A DNA stretch of 64,000 bases from Euryodendron excelsum (lineage: Eukaryota > Streptophyta > Magnoliopsida > Ericales > Pentaphylacaceae). Where the stretch lies: contig CM065397.1 of assembly GCA_033060915.1 (NCBI GenBank), positions 15,752,501 through 15,816,500 on the forward strand. Direction: 5' to 3'. The first letter of the stretch is position 1; every line of letters starts with the position of its first letter. Made by a program: the position numbers and the translations under genes. The notes beneath the pieces were generated by a model. The model saw nothing but the letters and a program-made list of their open reading frames with translations. It did no database searches and was not told where the DNA came from. Of the stretch, positions 11,540 through 23,407 are shown one piece after another.

Positions 11540-12400
11540 CCGTAGCGATTTCCTCTTGCTTATCTTTAAGCCAATAGTAGGGGCTGATAGCATTGCTTAA
11601 AAATAAAAGCTTTAGGGTGGACTATTGTTGAACTTTATGGGATTAGCCCTTTAGTGTGCACTCATCGCATTTTTTTAGAAGAAAAGGCTGAATCTATGAG
11701 CCAAATACAAAGGTGTTTAAACCCCAACATGAAGGACGTGGTGAAGGGCAAAGTGCTTAAACGTCTTGATGCGGGTATCGTATACCCCATCTTTGATTCT
11801 AAATGGATTAGTCCAACCCAAGTGGTGCCTAAAAAATTGGGAGTTATGGTAGTTCAAAGTGAGAATAATGAATTAGTCCCCACTAGGATCCAAACCGAGT
11901 GGAGGATGTGCATTAACTACCGTAGACTCAATGCGGTAACAAGGAAGGACCACTTTTGCCTTCCATTCTTGGACCAAGTCTTAGAAAGGGTAGCGGGAAG
12001 AGCTTTTTATTGCTTCCTTGATGGGTATTCCGGGTATAATCAAATTGAGACAATCTTAGAAGACCAAGCCAAAACTACATTTACATGCCATTTTGGTACT
12101 TATGCATACAAAGGAATGCCTTTTGGCTTGTGCAATGCACCGGCTACTTTCCAACGATGTATGATGAGTATTTTTAGTGACATGATTGAGCACATAGTGG
12201 AGGTCTTCATGGATGAATTTTTTTTATACGAAGATACCTATGAGTCTTGTCTAAAGAACTTAGGAAGAGTTTTGAAGCGATGTGAGTAGAGTCAGCTTGT
12301 GCTTAATTGGGAGAATTGTCATTTCATGGTCACTCAAGGTATAGTGTTAGGTCATATTGTGTTATCTAAGGGGATAGAGGTAGATAAAGTTAAGATATAG
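11540..12400 (+). pseudogene. G1 reverse transcriptase, broken
   Basis: Frame 11654-12289 carries gypsy RT motifs: NPNMKDVVKGKVLKRLDAGI, YPIFDSKWISPTQVVPKK, WRMCINYRRLNAVTRKDHF, YCFLDGYSGYNQI and PFGLCNAPATFQRCM. The catalytic box reads VFMDEFFLYED: the second of the paired aspartates is glutamate. The domain continues past a TAG at 12287 to HFMVTQGIVLGHIV and stops again near 12399. It is the direct continuation of the fragment at 820-1036. Confidence 0.9.
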
Positions 12401-13075
12401 CTAATTCAAAAGTTGACTATCCCTAGATGTGTTAAGGATGTCCAGTCTTCCTTAGGCACGCCAGTTTCTAATGGCGCTTCATTGAGGGCTTTAGTGCTAT
12501 CTCCTGACCCTTATGCCATTTATTGTCTCAAGATATCCCATTTGAATGGACATCTTCTTGCCAAGATGCTTTTGAGAAGCTTAAAGGGCTGTTGACTACC
12601 GCCCTTATTATACATTCGCCTCATTGGTCTTTACCATTTGAGCTTATGTGTGATCCAAGTGATTATGCCGTGGGGGTGGTATTGGGTCAAAGGGTTAATA
12701 AGAAGCCTTATGTCATCTATTATGCTAGTAAAACCCTTAATGATACCCAAATCAACTATACCATTACCGAGAAAGAGCTCCTAGCCATGGTGTTTGCATA
12801 AGACAAGTTTAGGTTATACTTAATCCGTTCCCTAGTCATCATCTATACCATTCATGCTACTCTTAAATATCTTTTGACCAAACCCGACGCTAAGCCATGC
12901 CTCATCTAGTGGATCCTCTTGTTATAAGAGTTCCACATTGAAATTAGAGACAAAAATGGGATTGAGAACGTTGTTGCCGACCATTTGTCTAGACATCCCC
13001 TAGGTGGGGGAGTCACTGAGTCACCCCCTATCAATGAATATTTCCTGGATGAGTATCTCTTCTAAGTTCATGACA
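12401..13075 (+). pseudogene. G1 RNase H, broken
   Basis: WTSSCQDAFEKLK, then LMCDPSDYAVGVVLGQ (first catalytic aspartate), then YTITEKELLAMVFA (glutamate) match gypsy RNase H. A stop at 12799 is followed by RLYLIRS..HATLKYLL and a VADHLSRHPLGG tail. The connecting segment 12413-12520 is frameshifted. Confidence 0.85.
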
Positions 13076-13129
13076 TTGAACAAGTGTCAATCCTTTGGTA
13101 CGTGGACATAGCTAATTATCTTGCTACCG

Positions 13130-14043
13130 GTGAGATTCCATCCTATTAGTCCTCTCTTGACAAACGCAAGTTCTTTAGGAATGTGTGTTATTTTACATGG
13201 GATGAGCCTTACCTATTTAACTATTGTCTGGATCAAGACATTAGGAGGTGTGTGCCTAATGTGGAATTTCAAAGTGTGACGGAATTTTGTCACTCCCAAG
13301 CTTGTGGGGGTCACTTTTATCAAAGAAGACCATGGCCAAAACACTTTAATGTGGTTTGTATTGGCCATCTATATTTAAGGATGTTCATGTCTTTTGCCTA
13401 GCTTATAATAGGTGCCAAATGTTAGGGACTCTTTACAAGTGGCACTTGAGATATTTGATTGTTGGGTGATAAACTTTATGGGGCCTTTCCCTAGCTCATT
13501 TGGTTACCTCTTCATGTTAGTTACCATCGATTATGTGAGTAAATGGGTAGAAGCCATAGCCTCTGCGAACAATGACCACCAAGTGGTCATCAAATTCTTG
13601 AAAGAAAACATCTTTTCTAGGTTTGGCATGCCTCGGGCTATCATTAGTGATGAAGGTTCCCATTTTTGCAATAGGCCCTTAGGCACTTTGATGCACAAGT
13701 ATGGTGTTGTGCACAAGGTTGGACTCCCTTATCACCCGCAAACCCAAGCCCAAGTTGAGTTGGCCAACTGTGAGATCAAATGCATTTTAAAGAAAACAAT
13801 CAATCCTAGTCGAAAGGATTGGTCTCTTCGGTTGGTAGATGCTTTATGGGCTTACCGCACCGCTTATAAGACCATTCTTGGTGCATCTCCCTATAGGCTT
13901 GTTTACGGGAAGGCTTGCCACATGCCCGCAGAAAAAAAACACAAAGCTTATTGGGCCATTTGCCAATGTAAGACTAGCATTGATACGGTGGACACCCATA
14001 TAAAGCTCTCTTCCTTATGTCTTTCCCTTCCAATCTTGTTTTA
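13130..14043 (+). pseudogene. G1 integrase, broken
   Basis: DEPYLFNYCLDQDIRRCVP and CHSQACGGHF at 13200-13320 are the N-terminal zinc-binding region. The catalytic core at 13412-14043 keeps the triad: [11 protein letters not shown] (D), [10 protein letters not shown] (D) and [16 protein letters not shown] (E). [12 protein letters not shown] and [14 protein letters not shown] follow, as in Athila-type elements. A TAG and a frameshift separate zinc finger and core at about 13400. Confidence 0.88.
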
Positions 14044-14095
14044 GGGGTTAGAGGGGGGAGTCGCGCTACTGCTTTATTGTCCCTTGTCTTCTACC

Positions 14096-15372
14096 ATGGT
14101 TGGTAGTGAACAAGCACTGAAGGAGGGATTGGAGGTTGCCCGAGTTAGAGCTCAGCACGTGCGTAGAAGGGCCCAGGTGCCCCAATTTAATGAGACCCAC
14201 TTTATCAGTATTGATACAGAGAGAGCTTTTGATCAACTTTGGGGCATGATGAACACTGTCTTAGAGCGACGATGGATACTTACTCAATTTCACGGGGACC
14301 TTTATTCCTGGCTCGAGCTTATGACCCAGTGCCATTAGTTAGGGTTGGCTAGATTCAGGGGCCAGTGTCGAGCTTCACTGGTTGCTGAGTTCATAGCCAA
14401 TATCTCCTTCACCTCTAATACTCAGAGGTATGAGGCTATTAAGTCTTGGGTTAGGGGTAGGGATATTGAGATTACCCTTGGTACTTTTGCTAGATTCTTT
14501 GACCTCTCGAGGGTTGATCATGCTCAGTTTAGGTATGATAAGATAGGAGCTCCCAATCATGAGACGATAATTGTGAAGGTGTTAGCCCTCGATGAGACTT
14601 GGTTTACTTCGCAGGTACCTAAGAGGGTACTTGCCCTCAAATATCAACCTCTCTGACTCTGGACCTATTACACTCTTTTCCTACTGGGACAGACTATGGA
14701 GTGTTGTAGATTTAGAGGTTAGCTTATATGGCCTATTGGGCAGGGTAGGTCCATCAACTTACCTCATTTTCTTTTTATGGGACTTTTGGCTAGTACCAAA
14801 TTGGTGATCATCTAGGCAAGCATCCCTTTTGGATGTTTCATTACTACAATGATAGGCTAGGTTGGGGTTGGACCTTTGCCCGATATTATCAAGAAAACCT
14901 TAAAGAAGGATATTGATCTTTTTTTGGGGAACAGAGCATCTAGGTAGATTGAGGGCATCCAGAGGAGAGCTCAGCAAATAGCTCAGGTAGCTCAACAACA
15001 ACTTGTCCAGCAAGCAGCCTAGCCACCTTCACCAAATCAATAGGCACTGTAGGGGCAAGAAGGTCCCAATTTAGTCGAGCTTCTTCACCAACGAAGTTAG
15101 TTGATGATGTTGTATTCTTAAACTCTTGCTGCTATACAGGAGCAGTTAGTAGCCTCTTAGCAAATAGCTTTGGAACAGTAGTAGGAGCGGACCCGGTGGC
15201 AAACTACCATCACAGGCAGATTGGATGCTCAGGCTACTGTTATAGCTGCTCTCTCGACCTAGTTGTTTGACATTCAGTAGCAGCAACAGAGTTATTCTAC
15301 TAGTCTTCGAGAGATTATCCGATAGATGGGGCATTCACCACTAGATGATGATGAGGTTTTCCTATTCCCTTA
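14096..15372 (+). pseudogene. G1 env-position ORF, plant-transposon-protein-like, broken
   Basis: ATG at 14096. A first frame with basic, arginine-rich residues (VRAQHVRRRAQ) crosses one TAG at 14336 and continues in frame to 14656 with SLVAEFIANISF, SWVRGRDIEITLGTFARFF and a DETWFTSQ segment. After a frameshift it continues with a glutamine-rich C-terminus (14940-15330, many CAG/CAA and TAG codons). The VRGRDIEIT..F..FF pattern resembles the Transposase_32-like family and the ORF of C1. Role unknown. It sits where env lies in Athila elements, but I see no clear membrane segment. Confidence 0.55.
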
Positions 15373-17285
15373 GAGTTTAGATAAATGTTGTATTTACATG
15401 GCATATCATTTCACTACTTGTTGTATCTAAAACTCTTGTGTTTTTTGCTTTAGTGGACTTATGATTTGGGTTTTTGTTGAATATATGCTGTTGTATTACC
15501 CTTATCTCTTATGTATAGATTGTATAGTTACAAGTGCAGTATAATATTGTTATCTTTCAACCAATTGTACCATTTGGTAGAGACTTAGGTATTGTATGGT
15601 CTCGGTATCATTTCTTTCATTGTTTTGGCACATTTATACATGTACTCTTCATATTGATTTCTATCTATTTATGGTGGATGTGTTGATTTTCTATTTTCGA
15701 AGTACCATAACACTACTTGTGAAAGTGTCACTTGAGATTAGAAGATAGGAGTTTTTACATGTATCTTTACTGAAGTTGATGTTGATTCACTCTTTACACT
15801 TAACAAATTGTGGGGTTGCTTCATTTTTGCATTAGTAGATGAGATTACATCATTGCGTACAATTATGCTTTATAACATCATTTGTGCTATCTTTTGCATT
15901 TCATCCTTTCATCAATGGAGATTTTTACCTCATGAGCTTTAGAACAATTATCGCCTTTCGGAGTGATTACATTTACTCAAGAGTTAATTCTTTACCCTCA
16001 TTTTCTTCAATAGCTTCATTATGCTTGCATTTAATTCACGAGTTGAGTATTTATCTTGATATTGACACATATACTCTATGAAATGCCTTAGTTGGAGTAC
16101 TTTGAGATATGATTCTAGGCTTTATTCTTCCTGATAGCTATGAGTTTCCTATTATAAAGCAATATGTTCCTTTGACCCTTTTTGATCCCTTTTATTTATT
16201 CTTTTGTTGAAATGCAAAGTAATATTATTTTCTATCTTGTACTTGCAAAGTAATACCCTTGGTGAAAAGAGTATACTATGTTGAGGTATTAAAGAAAGAA
16301 AGAAAAGAAAGAGAAGAAAGAGATTGATTGGGGAGTTCAATAGAAAAAAAAAACATATTGTGAAGTTGAAAATATTGAATGCAAAAAGAGAACATCAAAA
16401 CAATGGAAACAAAAGAAGCAAAATAAAGAAAGAAAAAAGAAAAAGAAAGAAATGGTATCAAGTTGAAAGAAGTATGAAAAAAAAGAAGAGCAAAATGCTT
16501 AGAAGAATGTTTTGGAATTAAAAAGGGGAAGAGTTGGTGTTGTTTAGCCATTCATCATTTCATGCCTTGATCACACATGACTTGACCTTTTCTATCCTCC
16601 TTAACCCTTATCTTTTGTACCTTCTAAACTACCTTTCTACCAAAAAGGGCCTAATTGATCCTAGTTGTGCTTGATTGACGATTTCATTAGAGTATAAGTC
16701 ATTTCTTGTTAGCTTTTTTGAATCAATGCTTAACTATGAATGTTATTTCATGAAGCTAAGCTAGGTTGATACACTTATATCTTTTTGATTTTTATAATTG
16801 GTATGTTCACTTAATTTCCTTTTACATTTACTCTGTTGTTGGACATGTCATTGTGAGAAGCATGTGGGTTTTTATTTGTGAGTGTATGTTCGATGAGTTG
16901 TTGAATCAAAACTTAAAGGTTTGGATTTTCATAAGTCTCAATTGTGTTATTTAGCATGATTCTCACCCACAGACTTGAATCTCTTTTTTGTGTGAATGAT
17001 TACATATTTTTTCATGTGTTAAGGGATATGAGTGATATCTAATGTTTTCTTGAGATATATTATGCATATTATCCTTATTCTTATCTCTAATTTCAATTCA
17101 CAAAGGGATGTTTCTGGGTATCATCACTGTAAAGCCTCACGAGACACCACTCATCCACTAGAGGTAACCTAGGAGTTTAAAGGCTTAATACATAGGCTAA
17201 ATGCATCTGTGGCTCCTACGAGAGTAAAGATTATCTTGTGTACATGCTTGCTTTAGTTGTAAATTTTGCTAGGAGCTAGCAAAAA
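15373..17285 (+). other. G1 3' noncoding region with purine-rich tract
   Basis: No gene is seen. It is AT-rich with a strongly strand-asymmetric A/G tract at 16286-16520 made of AAAG, GAAAG and AAAAG runs. Short ORFs here are composition artefacts. The long untranslated tail before the polypurine tract is usual for Athila-type elements. Confidence 0.6.
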
Positions 17286-17301
17286 GCTAAGTTGGGGGAT
17301 G
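17286..17301 (+). other. G1 polypurine tract
   Basis: GCTAAGTTGGGGGATG lies directly before the LTR start TGGTTACA. It matches the AAGTTGGGGGGTG tract of the other Athila-like element (G2, - strand, next to 27820). Confidence 0.8.
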
Positions 17302-18559
17302 TGGTTACATTCCAAAAGTATAATTTCAATCACCTAATTAGTAGATTGTTAGATCTATTTTAGGTATTAGACTAGTAATTTATCCTTAAATTGTTTTAAA
17401 CATGCATTTTTGATCGAATTGCAGATAATGGAGCTTAATTGTAGAAGAAAGGACCAGAAAGTGCATCATGAAGCGATCGCTCAAACCTACTGAGTGATTG
17501 CCAATCCCACCGAGCAATTGCTAATCTCACCGAGTGCTCGGACATCAAAAAAATGCATCGAGTGCTAGATTCTGCAAGCCATTTTAGTCATTGGATTTAG
17601 GAGCACTAACTTCAGAGAGCTATTTTCACCGATTGATTCAGGAGTGCTAACTGAGCACTTGACCGAGAGATCGATAGCTCGACCGATTGCTCGCTTGACG
17701 GATCCCTATTTTTGTCTAGCGTATAAAAGGCTATTTTAGACATTTTTAAAGTGATCTCTCATTTTTTGTACTTAGATATTTTAGATATTGTACTATGAGT
17801 CTTTCTAGAGAGAAAATAGATTTTTCTTTACTTTCTTGCATTTTCCTTCACTTTCCTTATAACCAAACACTAAAATTTCATTCAAGTAATGTTTGACCTA
17901 TACTTTGTCATGCTTTATATAATGGAATCAAGTAGCTAACTTCTCATTTGGATTCAATTGTGAAGATATACCAAGGATCTTTAAAGATTTCCATGGAGGT
18001 ATATAAAATTCATTGAACTATTTCAAGGTTTCTATAATTCTTTTTAAATGAGTTTTAGATTCATTTGAAAACCTAGGTACACAATTCTAAGGATGGAATC
18101 TATGATTCTAACAATTGACCACAATTCTAATCTTAATTAAGTGTGAATTCAAGGTTTTATAGTTTAAATCCTCTAAATCAAGGATTCAAGGAGTGATCCT
18201 TGATTTGAGTTAACAAATCCTCCATTGAAATAATTGTTGAACTTGGTAGATTGGGTCAATTGCATTTAAATCCCTTTTAATTGTCTTCAAATCCCATTTG
18301 ATTACTTGCCTAGTTGTTAATTTTTTTCAATTACATTGCATTAGTAGCTTAATAAACCCCTTTCAAACACCTAAAGATTGTTGGTCTACTTTCGGTTCAA
18401 TTCCATTTGATTTGCAATTCAATTTAGGATAGTTTTGTACGAGTTGAGTGCTATAACCCATATTTGGCTCGATCCTTAAGGAAAATCGACTTCGATACTC
18501 ACCGGATTAATACTTTAATCGCGACACCCGTTCTCTTGCGGGAACTCAATTTTCAAACA
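17302..18559 (+). repeat. G1 3' LTR
   Basis: Starts TGGTTACATTCC and ends near TTTTCAAACA. It holds short repeats of the CCGAGTGCTCG / CCGATTGCTCG kind at 17480-17700 and a GTATAAAAGG TATA-like box near 17721. The end block ATCGACTTC..ATACTCACCGG..TACTTTAATCGC is shared with LTR H (40116-40165), so G1 and H belong to related families. The exact right end is approximate. Confidence 0.75.
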
Positions 18560-19092
18560 TCTTTGGTTGCTATTTGCAACCCAATCCTCAATCGACTGCA
18601 TGATAACTAGGTTAACTTGAACTTCCTTGACTCCTCGATACATCATTGCTGTGCTTGACCACCATACAAATCCCCTTAGTATGGATTCCGCGTCTCGAAC
18701 TCTTTCATGACTTTAATCCTCTTTAATGATGATGAATATGATTTATTGCGAAGAACCAATTGTGAGCTTCAAAGATGTTTAGAGAACTTCTCTATTGTGT
18801 ATTTTGAAGAGCTGCTCACTTAATGAACTTAGGAAGGCGTGCCTCAATATATAGGTAGGTCAAAATGCTTTCAGCGTGCTTCCCTAAGTTAGAAATCTCG
18901 CGCGTCTCGCGGCCATGGGGTCTAGTGAGATTCAATCTACAAAAAAGTGACTTCTTTGTTTTTCTAGTGAGAGGTCGCAACATTCATCGAAGTCTCGCAA
19001 AGTGTTTGTTGGGGCAGAGATGCTCTCTGCCTCTTCTTGTGAGGTCCATCAAGGGCCCGCAAAGTCCTGCAAAACACTTAGATAGTGACTCT

Positions 19093-21263
19093 TGCTGACT
19101 CAAGGTTAATTCCCATATTGATTTTGATGATAACTAAACCTTGTGTTATTTTACTAATACATTTACTTAGTGTGCAGATTAAATAAAGTTTATAATTTAG
19201 ACTTAAAGTTCAATCTCAAGTCTAATACTTGTCAAAGTAAATGTACAACAAGTTAAAGATCAAGCAATGAATTCCAAGAGCTATGCAATGAATCAAACAA
19301 AGCATTGACGCTTATTTCTACTTCAAACAAATGTTTTATATTTGAAGAAATTGAAGGTGTTCAAATGAAGTTTTCATCAAGTATGCATAGACTCATCGAA
19401 GACTGACCTGTACTCAAGAAAGATTGAAGACTTCATCAGAAAGTGCAATGATCAATTAAAGACAATTTGATTGTGGAGATGTTGAAAATGCTAAAATGAA
19501 GTCTTCATCAGAGAATGCCAAAGTCAGTTGAAGATAATCTGATTATGAAGATATTGAAAATGCTCAAGAGAAGACTTCATCAGGAATGCAAAGATCAAAT
19601 CCAGATTATGTGATTGAAGTTACTTAAGAAGAAGATTCACATTAATTGTTTGATCTCTACATGGAATCCAAGTGAAGAGTTCTTCTGAGATATAAAGAAT
19701 CAATGTAGACAATATGCATGAAGAGATTTCAAGTTTGCAAAAGTCTCATTGAAGTGATTTTAAAGAAGAAAGAAGAACTTTTAGCAAAGAGAAGAAATCG
19801 GCAATGAAGCATTGTGAAGCTCTACATATTTGAGAAAGCTTGGCATTGAAAGAGAGTGTTCTACAATGAAAGAGGAAACTTTGCAAATGAAGAAGAAGAG
19901 AACAACATTGATCTAATGAAGCTATGATAGTTTAAGCTATGATAGTTTGAGAGTCAAGAAAAGATGAATATCAAATGATTGATTCAATCCAAATTAAATA
20001 GAAGATAACCTTGATGAGTTAAAGAGATTTGATTGATCATCATACCCCAAAGAGAAGATTCCTTGAAGATCTTATACTGCTGATGAGGTGATCTGGATCA
20101 TTGGAAGACAGAATACAGATTTCTGGGCAATGAGTGGACTTATGGAAATGAAAAGTCGCCTCATAGAGACAGACGCAAAAGGCTTGAAGACAAAATGATC
20201 AATGAGCGGACTCATGGAAATGAAGAGTCGCCTCATGAACACAGAAGCAAAACCCTGAAGACTAAATGGACAAAGAGCCGACTCAGAAATGAGGAGTCGC
20301 CTCATGAAGACAGACGCAGAAAACTTGCAGCCCAAATGAGCAAATAGCCGACTCTTTGATATAAAGAATCGACTCATGAGACCTGAAGTAAGTTTTCTGT
20401 ACAAAGAGCGGACTCATGAAATTGAAGAGTCGCCTTATGACGACAGAAGCAAAATGACGTAAAGACAGAATGGATAAGGAGTCGACTCATTGATTTGAAG
20501 AGCGGACTCATGGAGATAGTGGACAACATCTAGTAAATGCAGAACTAGAAGTGTCGACTCTATAAGCCTTGAGTCGACCTATGGGATATAACGGCTAGTT
20601 TTTCTAACGTTATAACGGATTGGACGTGCATTAATTGAAGCCCAACAACCTCCAACGGATGAAATCAATATAGGGGTTTATATACAAGTTTCCAGCTGCA
20701 TTTATAAAAAAAAAAAAAAAAGAGACAAGAAATAGATTCAACTGACTGATCAACAGAAATTCCTGAACATTTCTCTTGTCTTTTCTTTGTGAGCTTTGAT
20801 TGTATAATCTACTTTGGTTAGAGAGTTTGTGAGTTACTTGTATATTCTTATACACTTGTAAGTGAGAGTTTGAGAGTTCTCTTGAGAAAGAAAAACTCTT
20901 GTAAGTTTGAGTGGAGCTTGGACAAAACCACTTGGTGGCTGAAGAACTCGAGTAGAAGTTCTTGTGTATAGTGAGCTGAGCACTTGGTCAATCAGCAACC
21001 CATTTGTAATTGGAGATTACATAGCGGAATGAGACTTCAAGGGGATCTTAGGGTGAGGACGTAGACCACGGTTTGTGGTTGAACCTCGGTAACTCTCTGT
21101 GTTAATTCTATTGCTCTGTTTTCTATTCTTCCTCTAATTACATTGCATTACACATAGATTGATCACTGTTAGATTGATTAGATTAATTTTAATTAATCTT
21201 AATTTTTTTTAATCTTCAAAAAATCCAATTCACCCCCCTCTTGGGTTGCCTTTTGGGCCAACA
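19093..21263 (+). mobile_element. Solo LTR C2, copia type, with TSD
   Basis: Begins TGCTGACTCAAGG and ends GGGCCAACA with the CACCCCCCTCTTGGG box of copia LTRs; 2171 bp. Flanks are ACTCT (19088-19092) and ACTCC (21264-21268). The uninterrupted sister LTR reads GAGACTCCTCTCTG near 25287-25300, which gives the empty site. No internal domain is present, so it is a solo LTR left by LTR-LTR recombination. It carries a ~70-bp tandem array at 20133-20540, a TATA-like TTTATATACAAG near 20679-20690 and an A-run at 20706-20721. Confidence 0.9.
20133..20540 (+). repeat. ~70-bp tandem array in solo LTR C2
   Basis: Six to seven degenerate units begin with GAGCGGACTC / GAGCCGACTC / GAGTCGACTC at about 20133, 20204, 20275, 20345, 20406, 20480 and 20498. 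Most contain AGAGTCGCCTCATG and a CAGA(C/A)GCA segment. It lies just upstream of the TATA-like box, as an enhancer-like array would. Confidence 0.75.
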
Positions 21264-21480
21264 ACTCCTTTCTGTTTCTTCCATCGAAATCCAGTGAGGT
21301 CCACTGAGGTCCTGCGAAAAACAAAAACTACACTTCCATGTAACATCCAAACATCTCTTAGCATGAGCTCGAATGAATAGATGCTTAAACACCTTCAAAT
21401 GCTTGTGATAGACTACCCAACATCCCAACATACAAAGAAATCAATGGGTCATGAAACTTAACCAATTACATGATGTTATA

Positions 21481-21496
21481 ATCTCCACCTTTTACA
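21481..21496 (-). other. C3 polypurine tract
   Basis: On the minus strand AAAAGGTGGAGAT lies next to the LTR edge at 21480. Position and composition fit a plus-strand primer. Confidence 0.6.
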
Positions 21497-23380
21497 ATTT
21501 TGTGACCAAAACCTATGCTAAAATGTGAGTTACAAATAAGCTTAAGGCATTACAATAAAACCTAACTCACAAGCATAACGATGTTGTCTATCAATACTAA
21601 GCATTCCAAACTCTTGTACCTGCACAATATAAACTAAGCAAGTGACAACACTATCAAGTGCAAGGTATCATATATCATCATATAATTATATCTCTCCCAC
21701 TTTTCGGAACAAATTATCAAAGCAAGCATCAATAGAGGAAGAACACAATAAATAATTATCCCAAAAAAAAAAAAAATATCCAAAGAGATATAGGTCATGA
21801 AAGCAAAGATAATCATCCAAGAAAAACAACCATTAGCTATAAACAAAAACAGATCAAACTAGGGCTACTGAAGAAAACAAAATCAAGTCTAAAACATCCA
21901 AAACAATATCAACAAGCGCTAAACTAGCTATGAAAAGAGCCATCCACACTAACGACCTAGCAAGCTAGTGAAGTTGGCTTGAAAATCAGACTGCTCCTTC
22001 TGTATTTTGGACAAACACTACACTCTCAAGATGAAATTGAATACAATACTAAAAAAATTAGAGCTTATGACATTTTTTAAAAAATGTTTTGCCCAAAAAC
22101 ATGCTTTGCTGGAGCGAGAGGTATCAAAGTCAATCAAAACACTCTCGATCGTTTTCGCTCGATCAAAGTCGATCGAAAGAAACAGAAAAGTCCAATTCTA
22201 AATATTTTGATAAACCAATGAACTTTTCAAACCTTTAGAAGTCTTGGAAGGACATGAACAATCATAGCAGAGCAAATATAGGCTCATTAATATCAAGATA
22301 CGACTTAGCGTGAAAAGATCAACACCAACCATGCACAAAACCATGTAAAAATGAGCACAATTGGTCATAAGATGATCAAGAGCATATCAATGACAATGTA
22401 GTGCTATAAGCTTGAACTTCATAAAGACCAATGAGAATTTAGATCGTAGGAGTGATCTAGAATGATGTACCATATATAAACATCTTGTAGATCAATACAC
22501 CTAGAGGTCAAACCTATCTCATTGCATACTCTCAATTTTTTCCTGTACTCCCCCTCAATCTTTTCAATTGAATTCCAACCCTAGCTTTCCAAGAATAGTA
22601 ACATTGAGACGTACAGATATGGTGGCTTTCCCACGCATAAGTAGATAGCCTTATCCTTTTGTTACATAACAATGGTAGATGTACTTACACTCATTGGTAG
22701 CATTTTTCATAAAAAACACAAGAGTGATGAGAGAGCGAATCAACCAAAGGTCAATCTAGGAATGAGATCGTAAAGGCGCATTCCAAATTCTAAGAAGTAT
22801 CAAGAAGTGTACTTTTAATTAAACATGAATCACTAATATGATAGAGATCATCAATACCATTGATTCACATTCATGCAAGTAATCATGCACATAAGATTCA
22901 ATCTCAAATAGGTATGCACATCAATCTACTCATAGGTGAATATTTAAGCCAATGATTGAGCATGAACAACAACAAAAAAATCTTTTTGTATTTTTTAAAA
23001 TTTTATTTTTTATTTTTTATTTTCCAATAAATCAAACAAAATAAAATAAAAAAATAAAAAATAAGTCATAGCACTAGGTCCAAAAGATAAGCAAGAAGTA
23101 AAAAAAAAAAAAAAAAAAAAGTCCTAAGCTATGTCACAAAGTGCCTTTACTAAGCAAGGCTTTCCCCTACAACTTTCTTAGGAGTTCTCAAATAATCCAA
23201 ATTAGATTTTCTTACCCACACAACACTCATCTTAGTTTTATCAATAAATTGATGAGGTTTGGGTGTGGTCCTAGGTCTTGCCTTGGCATTGTGGTTCTTC
23301 CTTTGACTATGATTTATGGAAATCTACGTTGACTTTGAAAATATATTCACATGCTTAATAAGGATTCTAATTTGATTTTC
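21497..23380. other. C3 internal noncoding region, no gene recognised
   Basis: AT-rich with no long ORF on either strand. An ACTCCCCCTCAAT box (22548-22560), read on the minus strand as a GAGGGGGAGT run, is typical of the 3' part of copia elements. CGATCGTTTTCGCTCGATC-type palindromic repeats lie at 22136-22170, and an imperfect A/T inverted repeat at 22981-23065 could fold as a hairpin. Confidence 0.5.
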
Positions 23381-23407
23381 AACCCTCTCATAATCATTCG
23401 TAGGTTG

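Larger units (their letters stand above)
820..18559 (+). mobile_element. Athila-like Ty3/gypsy element G1, nested and truncated
   Basis: Parts run in order: a PR-RT linker fragment (820-1036), then, after the inserted copia element C1, reverse transcriptase, RNase H, integrase, an env-position ORF, a long noncoding tail, a polypurine tract and a 3' LTR (17302-18559). The gag, protease and 5' LTR lie left of the window or are cut off by the Tat LTR at 1-819. The reading frame crosses the C1 insertion: codons for GEGESY at 1018-1036 continue at 11540 into residues that match the family. Athila affiliation rests on the linker motif LKYAYLGEGES, the CHSQACGGHF zinc region, the AAGTTGGGGG polypurine tract and the env-position ORF. 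Many stops and frameshifts make it inactive. Confidence 0.85.
18576..21480 (-). repeat. C3 3' LTR, truncated, interrupted by C2
   Basis: 18576-19092 plus 21264-21480 align with 24786-25502, the 5' LTR of C3. The two halves rejoin cleanly when C2 and one TSD are removed. The AATTACATGATGTTATA end is shared by both copies. Confidence 0.85.

Noticed and set aside
16276..16551. ORFs on both strands in 16150-16550
   Set aside because: They arise from an A/G-rich tract (lysine/arginine on one strand, phenylalanine/serine on the other); no family resemblance.
22136..22190. CGATCG-rich segment as a separate LTR
   Set aside because: It resembles short repeats in the G1 LTR (17480-17700) only in style; no termini or longer alignment is seen.
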